Shown: piece after piece, positions 33,997 to 42,111 of the stretch | Layout: every line of letters starts with the position of its first letter | How positions within the stretch are numbered: position 1 is the stretch's first letter | Assembly: GCF_936933875.1 (NCBI RefSeq) | Contig: NZ_CAKZIK010000085.1 | Span: forward strand, 1-64,000 | Direction of reading: 5' to 3' | Length of the DNA: 64,000 bases | Source: an uncultured Chryseobacterium sp. | GTDB lineage: Bacteria > Bacteroidota > Bacteroidia > Flavobacteriales > Weeksellaceae | The notes under the pieces: model-generated | The model's database searches: none | The model's input: only the letters and a program-made list of their open reading frames with translations | What the model was told of the DNA's origin: nothing | Translations under genes and position numbers: made by a program

Positions 33997-34154
33997 AACC
34001 ACAAAAGTCACAAAAGAAAAGTTAAGATTAATACTTTTGAAAAGTGAACAAAATGAAAACCGTCGGTTTTCTACTTTTGTGCTCTGATTTTTAAGCGTAA
34101 AAATGAAAAATCTTTATTTCTTATTTGTAAAAAACTTTTGTGACTTTTGTGGTT
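33997..34154. repeat. 158-bp element with perfect 20-bp terminal inverted repeats
   Basis: AACCACAAAAGTCACAAAAG (33997-34016) returns as its exact complement at 34135-34154, enclosing 118 bases. Inside are two smaller palindromes, ACTTTTGAAAAGT (34033-34045) and GAAAACC/GGTTTTC (34055-34071). Size and terminal repeats resemble a miniature inverted-repeat element, though I see no clear target-site duplication. The right arm ends six bases before the thiamine pyrophosphokinase ATG. Confidence 0.75.
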
Positions 34155-34160
34155 AAAAAT

Positions 34161-34784
34161 ATGAAAGCTGTTTTATTCATCAACGGAACGCCTCCAAAAA
34201 ATCTTTCAAATGTGGAAGATTATGACGTTATTGCCTGTTCTGACGGTGCTTTCCATTATCTCAAAGAGAAAAATTTCCCCTTAGAAAAATTGGATTTTAT
34301 TTCAGGAGATTTCGATTCCCATTCGGGTTCGGACGAAAATATCTATTATGAAAAATTTATTCACACTCCTGACCAAAACAAGACCGATTTCGAAAAATCT
34401 TTGGAAATTTTAATTGATAAAGGTGTTGAAAAGGTAGATGTTTACGGAGGAAGCGGTGGAGAAATGGATCATTTTTTAGGGAACCTAACTGTGGTTTTTA
34501 GTTTTAAAAATCAACTTGAAATTAAGTTTTTTGATGAATTTTCAACGTATTATTTTATACCGAAAGATTTCGTTTTAAAAAATGTTAAGGACAAATTGAT
34601 TTCGCTCTACCCATTTCCGAAAGCAGAAAATGTTGTTACAAAAGGCTTAAATTGGACTTTAAATAATGAAGATTTAAATATTCATTCAAGAATTGGGACA
34701 AGAAATTTTGCTGTGGAAGATGAAATTTCTATACAATATTCAGCGGGAGATTTGCTCCTTTTTGTGGGCGAAAAATATCTTTAA
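34161..34784 (+). CDS. thiamine diphosphokinase
   Basis: Transfers pyrophosphate from ATP to thiamine to give thiamine diphosphate. The 207-residue protein has the family motifs VIACSDGAFHYL, FISGDFDSH, DQNKTDFEKSLEIL and GGSGGEMDHFLGNL. I use the ATG at 34161; an in-frame GTG at 34140 lies inside the terminal repeat of the upstream element. No TPP riboswitch is visible upstream. The arginine decarboxylase gene follows 80 bases later with its own promoter element. Confidence 0.9.
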   Translation: MKAVLFINGTPPKNLSNVEDYDVIACSDGAFHYLKEKNFPLEKLDFISGDFDSHSGSDENIYYEKFIHTPDQNKTDFEKSLEILIDKGVEKVDVYGGSGGEMDHFLGNLTVVFSFKNQLEIKFFDEFSTYYFIPKDFVLKNVKDKLISLYPFPKAENVVTKGLNWTLNNEDLNIHSRIGTRNFAVEDEISIQYSAGDLLLFVGEKYL

Positions 34785-34827
34785 AAAAATTCACTTTCAA
34801 AATCGATTTTATCTTTACGATTTGTAG

Positions 34828-34835
34828 TATTTTTG
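34828..34835 (+). promoter_or_regulatory. candidate -7 element of speA
   Basis: TATTTTTG lies 29 bases before the speA start codon. Confidence 0.4.
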
Positions 34836-34864
34836 CATCTCAATTTTAAACTTTTTGTTCGCTG

Positions 34865-36256
34865 ATGAAAATCAAATATTCTGAATTAATCGACCAGACT
34901 TTGTATTTCCCAACCGAGGAATTCAACGTTTTGGAAAATAGTTTACAGTTTCACGATATTCCTTTAATGGAGGTCGTCGAGAAGTTTGGAACACCTTTGA
35001 AGTTCAATTATTTGCCAAAGATCTCTATGAATATTCAGCGTGCGAAAGGTTGGTTTAAAGAAGCGATTGAAAAAAACGAATACAAAAAAAGTTATAGATA
35101 TTGCTACTGTACCAAATCAAGTCATTTCAAATTTGTTTTGGATGAAGCTTTGAAGAATGATATTTCTATTGAAACTTCTTCGGCTTACGATATGGACATC
35201 GTGAAATCGCTTTACGATGAAGGAAAATACGATAAAAGTATTGAAGTAATCTGTAACGGTTTTAAAACCGACGATTATTTGCAGAAAATTGCTGATCTCA
35301 TCAACAACGGTTTCGAAAATATCACTCCAATTCTCGACAATTACCGTGAACTGGACAAGTTAACTGAAAGCATCGATACGACTTTCGATATCGGAATTAG
35401 AATTGCTTCGGAAGAAGAACCAAAGTTTGAATTTTATACCTCAAGATTAGGAATTGGTTATAAAGACATCATTCCTTATTACTCACAAAAAATTGCAGAA
35501 CATCCGAATGCAAGACTGAAAATGCTGCATTTTTTCATCAATACTGGAATCAAGGACACTGCTTATTACTGGAACGAACTGTACAAATGTCTTCGCGTTT
35601 ATGCCCGTCTGAAAAAAATTGCTCCGGAAGTGGACTGCCTAAATATTGGTGGCGGTTTCCCAATCAAAACATCGTTAAATTTTGACTACGATTACCAATA
35701 TATGGTCAATGAAATCGTATCACAAATCAAAAAATTCTGTGAGGAAGAAGGGGTAGAAGAACCTAATATTTATACTGAATTCGGGAGTTTTACCGTTGGT
35801 GAAAGTGGAGGACATTTGTATAAAATCATCTCCCAAAAACGTCAGAACGACAGAGAAAAATGGAACATGATCGATTCGTCTTTCATGACAACGCTTCCTG
35901 ATACTTGGGCGATTTCCCGTCACTTTATTATGCTTCCTTTAAACCGTTGGGATGATACATACGAAAGAGTTTTCCTTGGTGGATTAACTTGCGATTCCGA
36001 TGATTACTATAATTCTGAACAGCATACCAACGCGATTTATTTGCCTGTTTTCAGCGATACAAAACCTTTATACATCGGATTTTTCCATACCGGAGCGTAT
36101 CAAGAAACAATTGGAGGTTATGGCGGTGTTCATCACTGTTTGATGCCTCAACCAAAACACATTCTTATTAATAAAGATGAAGAAGGCAATTTTGTTTATG
36201 AAGTTTTCCGCGAGGAACAAAAACCGGAAGAGGTTTTAAAACTTTTAGGATATTAA
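34865..36256 (+). CDS. speA: arginine decarboxylase, PLP fold type III
   Basis: Converts arginine to agmatine, the first step of the agmatine route to putrescine. The 463-residue protein has the PLP lysine (Lys84 in YCTKSSHF), LNIGGGFPIK for phosphate binding, and EFGSFTVGESGGHLY. It is shorter than E. coli SpeA (about 630 residues), as is usual for the Bacteroidota form. The agmatinase gene lies 890 bases downstream on the same strand, with a divergent HAD gene between them, so the pathway is clustered but not an operon. A terminator follows. Confidence 0.92.
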   Translation: MKIKYSELIDQTLYFPTEEFNVLENSLQFHDIPLMEVVEKFGTPLKFNYLPKISMNIQRAKGWFKEAIEKNEYKKSYRYCYCTKSSHFKFVLDEALKNDISIETSSAYDMDIVKSLYDEGKYDKSIEVICNGFKTDDYLQKIADLINNGFENITPILDNYRELDKLTESIDTTFDIGIRIASEEEPKFEFYTSRLGIGYKDIIPYYSQKIAEHPNARLKMLHFFINTGIKDTAYYWNELYKCLRVYARLKKIAPEVDCLNIGGGFPIKTSLNFDYDYQYMVNEIVSQIKKFCEEEGVEEPNIYTEFGSFTVGESGGHLYKIISQKRQNDREKWNMIDSSFMTTLPDTWAISRHFIMLPLNRWDDTYERVFLGGLTCDSDDYYNSEQHTNAIYLPVFSDTKPLYIGFFHTGAYQETIGGYGGVHHCLMPQPKHILINKDEEGNFVYEVFREEQKPEEVLKLLGY

Positions 36257-36261
36257 AAAAT

Positions 36262-36293
36262 TAGCCACGAATTCACGAATTTGTGGCTTTTTT
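36262..36293 (+). terminator. terminator of speA
   Basis: AGCCAC pairs with GTGGCT and inner AATT with AATT, followed by T6. The arm reads GCCACGAATTCACGAAT, almost identical to the hairpin behind the agmatinase gene (38017-38071). Confidence 0.8.
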
Positions 36294-36311
36294 ATTCGTG
36301 TATTATTGGCA

Positions 36312-36971
36312 TTAAAAATACTTCGAAATTTTATCCATCCTCAAATCTTCAAAATCATAAACCAAAATATCTGCGGTAGAATAATCCTGCAGTTTAGAGT
36401 GCTCACTTGCAAAAGCCGCGACAAAAATTTCGGCTGCGTTTGCGGCTTTAATTCCGTTGGTGGAATCTTCGATGACCATGCAATTTTGCTTGGATTCACC
36501 ACTCATTTCCGCAGCGAGTTCGAAAATTTCCGGATGAGGTTTGGATTCCTTTAAATCGGCACCACTAATTTTTGCAATGAAAAATTTCTCCAAATCAAAT
36601 TTTTCAAAGACCCAGTTAATGGTATTCATATGTGCGGAAGAAGCTAAAACTAACTTTATTCCGTTTTCAAAATAATGAACAATTAAATCTTTCACGCCGG
36701 GAATCAAATCAAAATCCGGGTCGGTATCAAAATAGTGTTTGAAATAATTTCTTTTGATGGCAGCCAAATCTTCCCATGATTCATCAAACTTAAATCTTTC
36801 AACAAGTCTGGTCATCACGCTTTGCGTGGAGGAACCGGTAAACGTGGTATACAGTTCTTCATCCACCACAATTCCCAAATCATTAAACATTTTGAAATAG
36901 GCTTTACGGTGAAGCGGTTCTGTGTCCACAATTACACCATCCATATCGAAAAGTACTGCTTTTAAAGGCAT
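36312..36971 (-). CDS. HAD-superfamily hydrolase, beta-phosphoglucomutase-like
   Basis: A 219-residue phosphatase/phosphomutase of HAD subfamily IA. Motif I is AVLFDMDGVIVDTEPLH with the nucleophilic Asp and the acid/base Asp two residues later, motif II is VLASSA, motif III lysine lies in SKPHPEIF, and motif IV is VIEDSTNGIKAA. Substrate is probably a small phosphorylated sugar or nucleotide. I use the ATG at 36971; a TTG at 36989 is rejected. A TATTTTTG element lies 16 bases upstream on the minus strand. Confidence 0.9.
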   Translation of the reverse strand: MPLKAVLFDMDGVIVDTEPLHRKAYFKMFNDLGIVVDEELYTTFTGSSTQSVMTRLVERFKFDESWEDLAAIKRNYFKHYFDTDPDFDLIPGVKDLIVHYFENGIKLVLASSAHMNTINWVFEKFDLEKFFIAKISGADLKESKPHPEIFELAAEMSGESKQNCMVIEDSTNGIKAANAAEIFVAAFASEHSKLQDYSTADILVYDFEDLRMDKISKYF

Positions 36972-36986
36972 CTGAAAGAATTTTTG

Positions 36987-36994
36987 CAAAAATA
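36987..36994 (-). promoter_or_regulatory. candidate -7 element of the HAD gene
   Basis: TATTTTTG on the minus strand, 15 bases before the start codon. Confidence 0.4.
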
Positions 36995-37113
36995 CCTTTT
37001 TAGTTTGATATCGTTTAAGTGTTTAACTTTTTTTGATAATGTTCAAAATTTCAAAAGGGAAAAATCAATATCAAACGGTCATACAACATCAAATCCAATC
37101 AAACAATTTCTTT

Positions 37114-37121
37114 TATCTTTG
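37114..37121 (+). promoter_or_regulatory. candidate -7 element of speB
   Basis: TATCTTTG, the same octamer as before lptB, lies 24 bases before the agmatinase ATG. Confidence 0.45.
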
Positions 37122-37145
37122 TTCAACTTTAATATTGAACTTAAA

Positions 37146-38003
37146 ATGAAAACATACGCAGGAATTCCTGAAGAAAACGCGACACTTGAAAACTCGAAAG
37201 TAATGTTGGTAACTGTTCCTTACGACGGAACTTCAACCTGGGGAAAAGGTGCAGACAAAGGTCCTGAACTATTTTTGGACGCTTCCGAAAACATGGAGCT
37301 ATATGACATCGAAACCGGAACAGAGCCTTATCTGGAAGGTGTTTGGTTGGCCGGAGAAATTGCTGAAAATTCTTCACCGGAAGCGATGACAGATGCGGTT
37401 TACAATAAAACTAAAGAAATGATGCAGAACGAAGGGAAATTGTTTACCCTTTTTGGTGGCGAGCATTCAGTTTCTATAGGTTCTATCAGAGCTTTTGGAG
37501 AAAAATATCCTGATTTAACGGTGCTTCAATTGGATGCTCATACCGATTTGCGTCCCGATTTTCATGGTTCTACTTCCAATCATGCCTGTGCAGTTTTTGA
37601 GGCTTCTCAGAAATTAAATTTGGTGCAGGTTGGAATCCGTTCCTGTGATGTTGAAGAAATGCAGTACGTTCCGGAAGGTCAGTGTTTTTGGGCACACGAA
37701 ATTGCCAATAATGAAAACTGGATTAATGATGTTTTGGAAAAAGTTTCCGGAAATGTTTATATCACCATCGATTTGGATGCTTTTGACCCGTCTTTCGCAC
37801 CTTCAACAGGAACACCGGAACCAGGCGGTTTACAATGGTATCCAACTTTGGAGCTTTTGAAAAAAGTTTTTGAAAAATGTAATGTTGTGGCTTTCGACAT
37901 TGTTGAGTTAATGGATTCTCCTTACGTGAAGCCTACTGCTTTTCTCGCTGCAAAACTTTATTACAAGATGCTGGCTTACTATCATTTGAATCAAGAAGCC
38001 TAA
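37146..38003 (+). CDS. speB: agmatinase
   Basis: A ureohydrolase that turns agmatine into putrescine and urea. The 285-residue protein has the binuclear manganese ligands: His107 in GGEHSV, Asp130/His132/Asp134 in LDAHTD, and Asp209/Asp211 in DLDAFDP, followed by SFAPSTGTPEPGG. Arginase and formimidoglutamase share this core; the nearby arginine decarboxylase supports agmatinase. The start is the ATG at 37146. A longer frame from 36984 runs through the promoter region and is rejected. Confidence 0.92.
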   Translation: MKTYAGIPEENATLENSKVMLVTVPYDGTSTWGKGADKGPELFLDASENMELYDIETGTEPYLEGVWLAGEIAENSSPEAMTDAVYNKTKEMMQNEGKLFTLFGGEHSVSIGSIRAFGEKYPDLTVLQLDAHTDLRPDFHGSTSNHACAVFEASQKLNLVQVGIRSCDVEEMQYVPEGQCFWAHEIANNENWINDVLEKVSGNVYITIDLDAFDPSFAPSTGTPEPGGLQWYPTLELLKKVFEKCNVVAFDIVELMDSPYVKPTAFLAAKLYYKMLAYYHLNQEA

Positions 38004-38016
38004 TTTACAATATAAA

Positions 38017-38071
38017 AAAATATTCGTGCATTTGTGGCTGGAGATTTTGCCACGAATGCACGAATATTTTT
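38017..38071 (+). terminator. long terminator hairpin behind speB
   Basis: A 22-bp stem (AAAATATTCGTGCATTTGTG plus GC, and its complement with one G-U pair) around a ten-base loop, ending in T5. It is much longer than a normal terminator and shares GCCACGAAT-CACGAAT with the speA terminator. Confidence 0.85.
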
Positions 38072-38145
38072 GTTGAAGACCCTGTCTAAAATTCTCCGAA
38101 TTTTATCCTCCAAGGTTGGAATCGTTCCTCGTAATGTGAGGGGGA

Positions 38146-38182
38146 TTTTTCGGCGCGGCAGCGAAGCTGCCGCGCCGAAAAA
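38146..38182 (+). repeat. GC-rich hairpin with GCAGC-GAA-GCTGC core
   Basis: Perfect 17-bp arms (TTTTTCGGCGCGGCAGC and complement) around GAA. The core GCAGC-GAA-GCTGC is shared with the element at 49466-49510. A TGAGGGGGA flank precedes it. It lies in the convergent gap between speB and the CocE-type gene. Confidence 0.75.
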
Positions 38183-38193
38183 ACATACGGTTT

Positions 38194-38217
38194 GTCAGGC
38201 TGAGCTTGTCGAAGCCT
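38194..38217 (+). repeat. CTGAGC/GTCGAAG interspersed repeat
   Basis: GTCAGGCTGAGCTTGTCGAA then GCC, a good match to the short repeat family, directly behind the GC-rich hairpin. Confidence 0.7.
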
Positions 38218-38255
38218 TCTAAGAATCTGCTCCGTCCAATTAATCAGCGAGAAAT

Positions 38256-40115
38256 TTACTTCAAAACATCTGCTTCAATAGAGCTGTCTCCAAAAATCTT
38301 AATAAAAGCTTTGGTATAATCTTCTTTAGTGGCAAAATTCGGATTATCCAAAAATTTCTGAGGATTTACCGCAAATAAAGGATACCATGTGCTTGAAATC
38401 TGAATTTGAATTTTATGTCCTTTCTTAAAAGTATGAACTACATCTTGTAATCTGAAGTTTACCGCTGTCTTTTGGTTTGGAGATAAAGCATCAGGCTTTT
38501 CACGAGAATTTCTGAATCTTGCCGGCATAATTTCGCTTCGAATCATCTGATGATAATTTCCGTAAATCACGCCGTCTTTCTTTTCTGCTGGCTTAAAATC
38601 TTCAGGATAAACATCAATTAATTTTACCGCAAAATCCGCATCTGTTGAAGTTGAAGCGATATTTAAATTTGCTAAAATTTCTCCGGCAAAAGTCATATCT
38701 TCAGTTAAAACAGGATTTGTAAAAGTCACAACATCAGGTCTTCCTGCAGCAAAACGCTGGTCTTCACTCATGTAATTTCGTGGTGTAAATCCGTTGAAAT
38801 CTTTCAAATTATCGGAACTTAAAACCGGGTTGTTTGGATCGCTGTAATATTCTGTCGCTGTTGATGATCGCGAATTTTTTAAAGTTCCGTCAGCAAGATA
38901 AAAATTGACTTTCTTAGCTTCTTTTGGAGGATAAACAGAGAATTCTTTCCATTCTTTTTTTCCGGTATCAAACATCACGGCTTCTGGTAAACCGGCATCT
39001 TTTTTAGTATCACCTTTCAGATAATGATTAAAAAATTTAGTTTCAAGATTTTTCTGATAATAAGTCGCGATGCTGTCACCAAAATAGATGTCGTTGTGGA
39101 AATGCTTTCCGTTTTCACGAGACCAGCCACCATGAGAAAATGGTCCCATTACGATGGTGTTTTTGGCTTTCGGACTTGTTTTTTCAATGGTTTTGTAAAT
39201 ATTTAATGGTCCGAATAAATCTTCAGCGTCGTACCAACCGCCAACAGTCATAACGGCGTGATTAATATTTTTCAGATGAGGAAGAAGGCTTCTTTTTTGC
39301 CAATATTCATCGTAGTTGGGGTGATTCATAATTTCTGTCATGAAAAAATTATCCTTGTAATATTTTTCGTACCCGTCCTTTAAAGTTCCAAATTCTCGGT
39401 AGAATTTAAGACCGTCTTCAGAAGTTTGTTTCACGAAGGTGTCATTATACCAACCTGATTTTTCAGCTTTTGTTTTTTGAACTCCAAACACAGGAAACGT
39501 TCGGAAATATCCCATCATAAATTTTCCGTTGTGTAGGAAATCATCATTCCAAAAATCGGAGATAGGAGCTTGCGGAGAAGAAGCTACCAAAGCCGGATGT
39601 TGTGCTAAAGTTCCTGCAGCAGCATAAAAACCGGGATAAGAAGTTCCATATTGTCCAACTTTTCCGTTATTGTCAGCAATATTTTTCAAAAGCCATTCAA
39701 TCGTGTCGTAAGTATCGGTACTTTCGTCGATGTCTTTTTTAGTTTTTCTTTCAACCTGTGGCGTCATATTCGTAAAAGTTCCTTCACTCATGTATCTTCC
39801 ACGAACGTCCTGATAAACAAAAATATATTTGTCATTCAGCAAATATTTATTCGGACCTAAAGATGTTTTATATTCAGTTTCGCCGTACGGAGCAACGCTG
39901 TAACAGGTTCTCTGCATCAAAAACGGATACTTTTTATTTTTTGCAATATCTTTCGGGATGTAGATGGAAGTAAAGAGTTTCACTCCATCTCGCATTGGGA
40001 TATAAACTTCTTTTTTAGTGAAATTGTCCTTTACAAAAGTGGTATTTTGTTGATTTTGCTGAGCAAAGAAAGAGGCAGAAAATAATAGTAGAAAAATTTG
40101 AAAATACTGCTTCAT
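38256..40115 (-). CDS. CocE/NonD family hydrolase (S15 peptidase-like)
   Basis: A 619-residue secreted alpha/beta hydrolase. A signal peptide (residues 1-18, ending SFFAQ) precedes VYIPMRDGVKLFTSIYIP and the nucleophile elbow GTSYPGFYAA; the C-terminal third is the jelly-roll domain of X-Pro dipeptidyl peptidases and cocaine esterase (INLRLQ-type strands, KGHKIQIQISSTWYPLF). Members include acyl-aminopeptidases, glutaryl-7-ACA acylases and esterases; the substrate here is unknown. Periplasmic location is likely. Confidence 0.9.
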   Translation of the reverse strand: MKQYFQIFLLLFSASFFAQQNQQNTTFVKDNFTKKEVYIPMRDGVKLFTSIYIPKDIAKNKKYPFLMQRTCYSVAPYGETEYKTSLGPNKYLLNDKYIFVYQDVRGRYMSEGTFTNMTPQVERKTKKDIDESTDTYDTIEWLLKNIADNNGKVGQYGTSYPGFYAAAGTLAQHPALVASSPQAPISDFWNDDFLHNGKFMMGYFRTFPVFGVQKTKAEKSGWYNDTFVKQTSEDGLKFYREFGTLKDGYEKYYKDNFFMTEIMNHPNYDEYWQKRSLLPHLKNINHAVMTVGGWYDAEDLFGPLNIYKTIEKTSPKAKNTIVMGPFSHGGWSRENGKHFHNDIYFGDSIATYYQKNLETKFFNHYLKGDTKKDAGLPEAVMFDTGKKEWKEFSVYPPKEAKKVNFYLADGTLKNSRSSTATEYYSDPNNPVLSSDNLKDFNGFTPRNYMSEDQRFAAGRPDVVTFTNPVLTEDMTFAGEILANLNIASTSTDADFAVKLIDVYPEDFKPAEKKDGVIYGNYHQMIRSEIMPARFRNSREKPDALSPNQKTAVNFRLQDVVHTFKKGHKIQIQISSTWYPLFAVNPQKFLDNPNFATKEDYTKAFIKIFGDSSIEADVLK

Positions 40116-40181
40116 CGGTTTAATTTTGAACTAAATTATAAATTATTGTTGATTTAATCTTCATCACTTTAATAACATAAC

Positions 40182-40817
40182 ATGGAATTATTCGAAAATA
40201 TTTTTGATGCTGAGCAGAATTTGCTTCCAAAAGACGGCACCGTTAATTACTATGGAAAAGTTTATAAAAGAGACGAAGCGGATAAATTCTACCAATACTT
40301 ACTCAATGAAATTCCTTGGAAAGCCGATGAAGCCATGATTTTTGGTAAACTCATCGAAACTAAAAGAAAAGTAGCCTGGTTTGGAGATGATCATTTCGAG
40401 TACACCTATTCCGGAAGAACAAAAAATGCACTGAAATGGACACCTGAACTTTTAATGCTGAAAAAGAAATGCGAAGAAATTACCGGAGAACAGTTCAATT
40501 CCTGTCTTTTAAATTTATATCATGACGGAAATGAAGGCATGGCTTATCACAGCGATGGCGAAAAAGATTTAAAAAAGAATGGCGCCATTGCATCACTCAC
40601 TTTCGGAGCAGAACGGAAATTTTCCTTCAAACATAAAGTTTCAAAAGAAAAGGTAGAGCTGGTTCTCAACCACGGAAGTTTGCTTGTCATGAAAGATCAA
40701 ACCCAAAGTTACTGGCTGCACAGACTTCCACCAACCAAAAAAGTTTTCACACCGCGAATCAATCTGACTTTCAGAACAATTGTTAATCACTCAAAAGAAA
40801 ATCACCGTGAAAAATAA
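40182..40817 (+). CDS. AlkB-type 2-oxoglutarate/Fe(II)-dependent DNA repair dioxygenase
   Basis: A 211-residue enzyme that oxidatively removes alkyl groups such as 1-methyladenine and 3-methylcytosine. Iron ligands are in YHSDGEKDL (H-x-D) with the distal histidine in LNHGSLLVM or YWLHRLP; the 2-oxoglutarate arginine lies in PRINLTFRTI. The family resemblance is to the ALKBH2/3-like bacterial branch (SLTFGAERKFSFKH). It is divergent from the CocE-type gene. Confidence 0.93.
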   Translation: MELFENIFDAEQNLLPKDGTVNYYGKVYKRDEADKFYQYLLNEIPWKADEAMIFGKLIETKRKVAWFGDDHFEYTYSGRTKNALKWTPELLMLKKKCEEITGEQFNSCLLNLYHDGNEGMAYHSDGEKDLKKNGAIASLTFGAERKFSFKHKVSKEKVELVLNHGSLLVMKDQTQSYWLHRLPPTKKVFTPRINLTFRTIVNHSKENHREK

Positions 40818-40896
40818 TACATTTGATTATTAACAATTTGCAGAAAAATTAAGAAAATTTTACAATTTTTTAAGAAATCGGCATACTATTTATTAG

Positions 40897-40904
40897 TAAA
40901 TTTG
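40897..40904 (+). promoter_or_regulatory. candidate -7 element of the BON-protein genes
   Basis: TAAATTTG lies 37 bases before the start codon. Confidence 0.4.
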
Positions 40905-40941
40905 GGAATAAAATTTTTTTTAACATTAAATAAATTCAACT

Positions 40942-41415
40942 ATGAAAAAAACATTCGCAATGGCTGCTTTGGCACTTGCTGTCTCTTTCGGATCAGTAGC
41001 ATGTAAGAAAAAAGTAACTGATGCTGATTTGCAAACTCAGGCTACTACTGTAGTAACATCTAACCCTAACGCAAAAGTTACAGTAACAGAAGGTACTGCT
41101 CATTTGGAAGGAACTTTCGCAGATCAGGCTTCTAAAGATGCTATGGTTGCTCAATTGAAAGCAATTCCAGGTATTAAAGACGTTATGGATATGTCAACAG
41201 TTGCTGCTCCTGTAGTAGTTACAACTGCTGTAGATCCTGCAGTTCAGCAAAAAGTAAACGATGCTGTTAAAGATTTCCCTTCTGTAAAAGTAGAGGTTGT
41301 AAACGGCGAATTAACACTTACAGGAAATGTTTCTCCAGAGCAGGCTAGAAAAATCAAGCAGTCTGTAGATGCATTGAAAGTAGGAAAAGTAAACTTTAAT
41401 TACACAGTAAAATAA
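40942..41415 (+). CDS. BON-domain lipoprotein
   Basis: A 157-residue envelope protein. A lipoprotein signal (GSVACK, Cys21) precedes two BON domains (about residues 29-75 and 95-155), marked by VTVTEGTAHLEGTFADQASKD and VEVVNGELTLTGNVSPEQARK. BON domains occur in OsmY-like and other envelope stress proteins and bind membranes or peptidoglycan-associated partners. The next gene starts six bases after the stop and also has a BON-like part, so the pair form an operon. Confidence 0.88.
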   Translation: MKKTFAMAALALAVSFGSVACKKKVTDADLQTQATTVVTSNPNAKVTVTEGTAHLEGTFADQASKDAMVAQLKAIPGIKDVMDMSTVAAPVVVTTAVDPAVQQKVNDAVKDFPSVKVEVVNGELTLTGNVSPEQARKIKQSVDALKVGKVNFNYTVK

Positions 41416-41421
41416 TTGAAA

Positions 41422-41841
41422 ATGAGTGCATTACAAGATAAATACGCAAGCGTAGTTTCAGCAGCACAGTCTGCAGGAATTTCAGGACTTCAGGTTACAG
41501 AACAGGATGGTATCCTTTATGTTTCAGGAAACGCATCAAACTCTGCGGCAAAAGATGCAGTTTGGAACGCTCTTGGAGCAATCGATTCTACATATTCAGC
41601 TTCAGATATCAATATCGATGTTCAGGTTGCAGGTCTTGCAGCTGGTACAGCGCTTAGTGTTGCAACTGAAGAAGGAAACCTTAACATCAGACAGGAGCCT
41701 TCAACTGAAGCTGCAATTGCAGGAAAAGCTGCTCACGGTTCTTCTGTAACTTTGGTGGAGCAAACTTCCGACGAGTGGTGGAAAGTAAGAACTGCTGATG
41801 GAGTAGAAGGTTACGCATACGCAAGATATTTGCAGGCTTAA
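41422..41841 (+). CDS. BON-like plus bacterial SH3 domain protein
   Basis: A 139-residue protein with a BON-like N-terminus (LQVTEQDGILYVSGNASNSAAKDAV) and a C-terminal bacterial SH3 domain (LNIRQEPSTEAA, EWWKVRTADGVEGYAYARYL) of the kind that binds cell wall. No signal peptide is visible, which is odd for an SH3_3 domain protein; LysM-type relatives without signals exist. The ATG at 41422 is used rather than the in-frame TTG six bases earlier. It is coupled to the upstream BON lipoprotein and followed by a terminator. Confidence 0.85.
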   Translation: MSALQDKYASVVSAAQSAGISGLQVTEQDGILYVSGNASNSAAKDAVWNALGAIDSTYSASDINIDVQVAGLAAGTALSVATEEGNLNIRQEPSTEAAIAGKAAHGSSVTLVEQTSDEWWKVRTADGVEGYAYARYLQA

Positions 41842-41863
41842 TAGAACCTCAAGAAATTTTGAG

Positions 41864-41893
41864 AACCTCTGGATTTTTTCCGGAGGTTTTTTT
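41864..41893 (+). terminator. terminator of the BON operon
   Basis: AACCTC-T-GGA pairs with TCC-G-GAGGTT around a T-rich loop, followed by T7. Confidence 0.8.
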
Positions 41894-41897
41894 ATTT

Positions 41898-42045
41898 GGG
41901 GCCATTCTGTAAAAATTTTCAGACGCTGATTCCCAAATCAAAATTTTTACAGAACCGCGCTTTCCGCTATATCTTTTTTACGCGCTGCCTCGTCTGAAGA
42001 CGAGTCCGCGCGTAAAAAAGGATGCCGCTTCAATCGTTTGTCCAT
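41898..42045. repeat. double-hairpin intergenic element, GGATGCC type
   Basis: First a stem with 15-bp arms (TTCTGTAAAAATTTT, 41905-41919, with 41940-41954), then CGCGCTTTCCGCTATATC, a second hairpin with TTTTTTACGCG and CTCGTC arms (41974-42019) around TGAA, and AAAAAGGATGCCGCTTCAA closing with TCG. The flanks CTTTCCGCT...ATC and GGATGCC...C match the element at 49420-49530. Confidence 0.7.
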
Positions 42046-42081
42046 AATTTCGTTGTTTAACACATTTTTAACAAAAAAAAC

Positions 42082-42089
42082 TATATTTG
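42082..42089 (+). promoter_or_regulatory. candidate -7 element of the symporter gene
   Basis: TATATTTG lies 22 bases before the start codon. Confidence 0.4.
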
Positions 42090-42111
42090 TGCAACATTCA
42101 ATAAATTACTT

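Noticed and set aside
33981..34160. TPP riboswitch before the thiamine pyrophosphokinase gene
   Set aside because: The conserved CUGAGA and GACCUGA-type core motifs are not present; the structure is a simple inverted repeat.
36984..37145. Long N-terminal extension of agmatinase
   Set aside because: It covers the promoter element TATCTTTG and lacks similarity to ureohydrolases; the ATG at 37146 begins the conserved protein.
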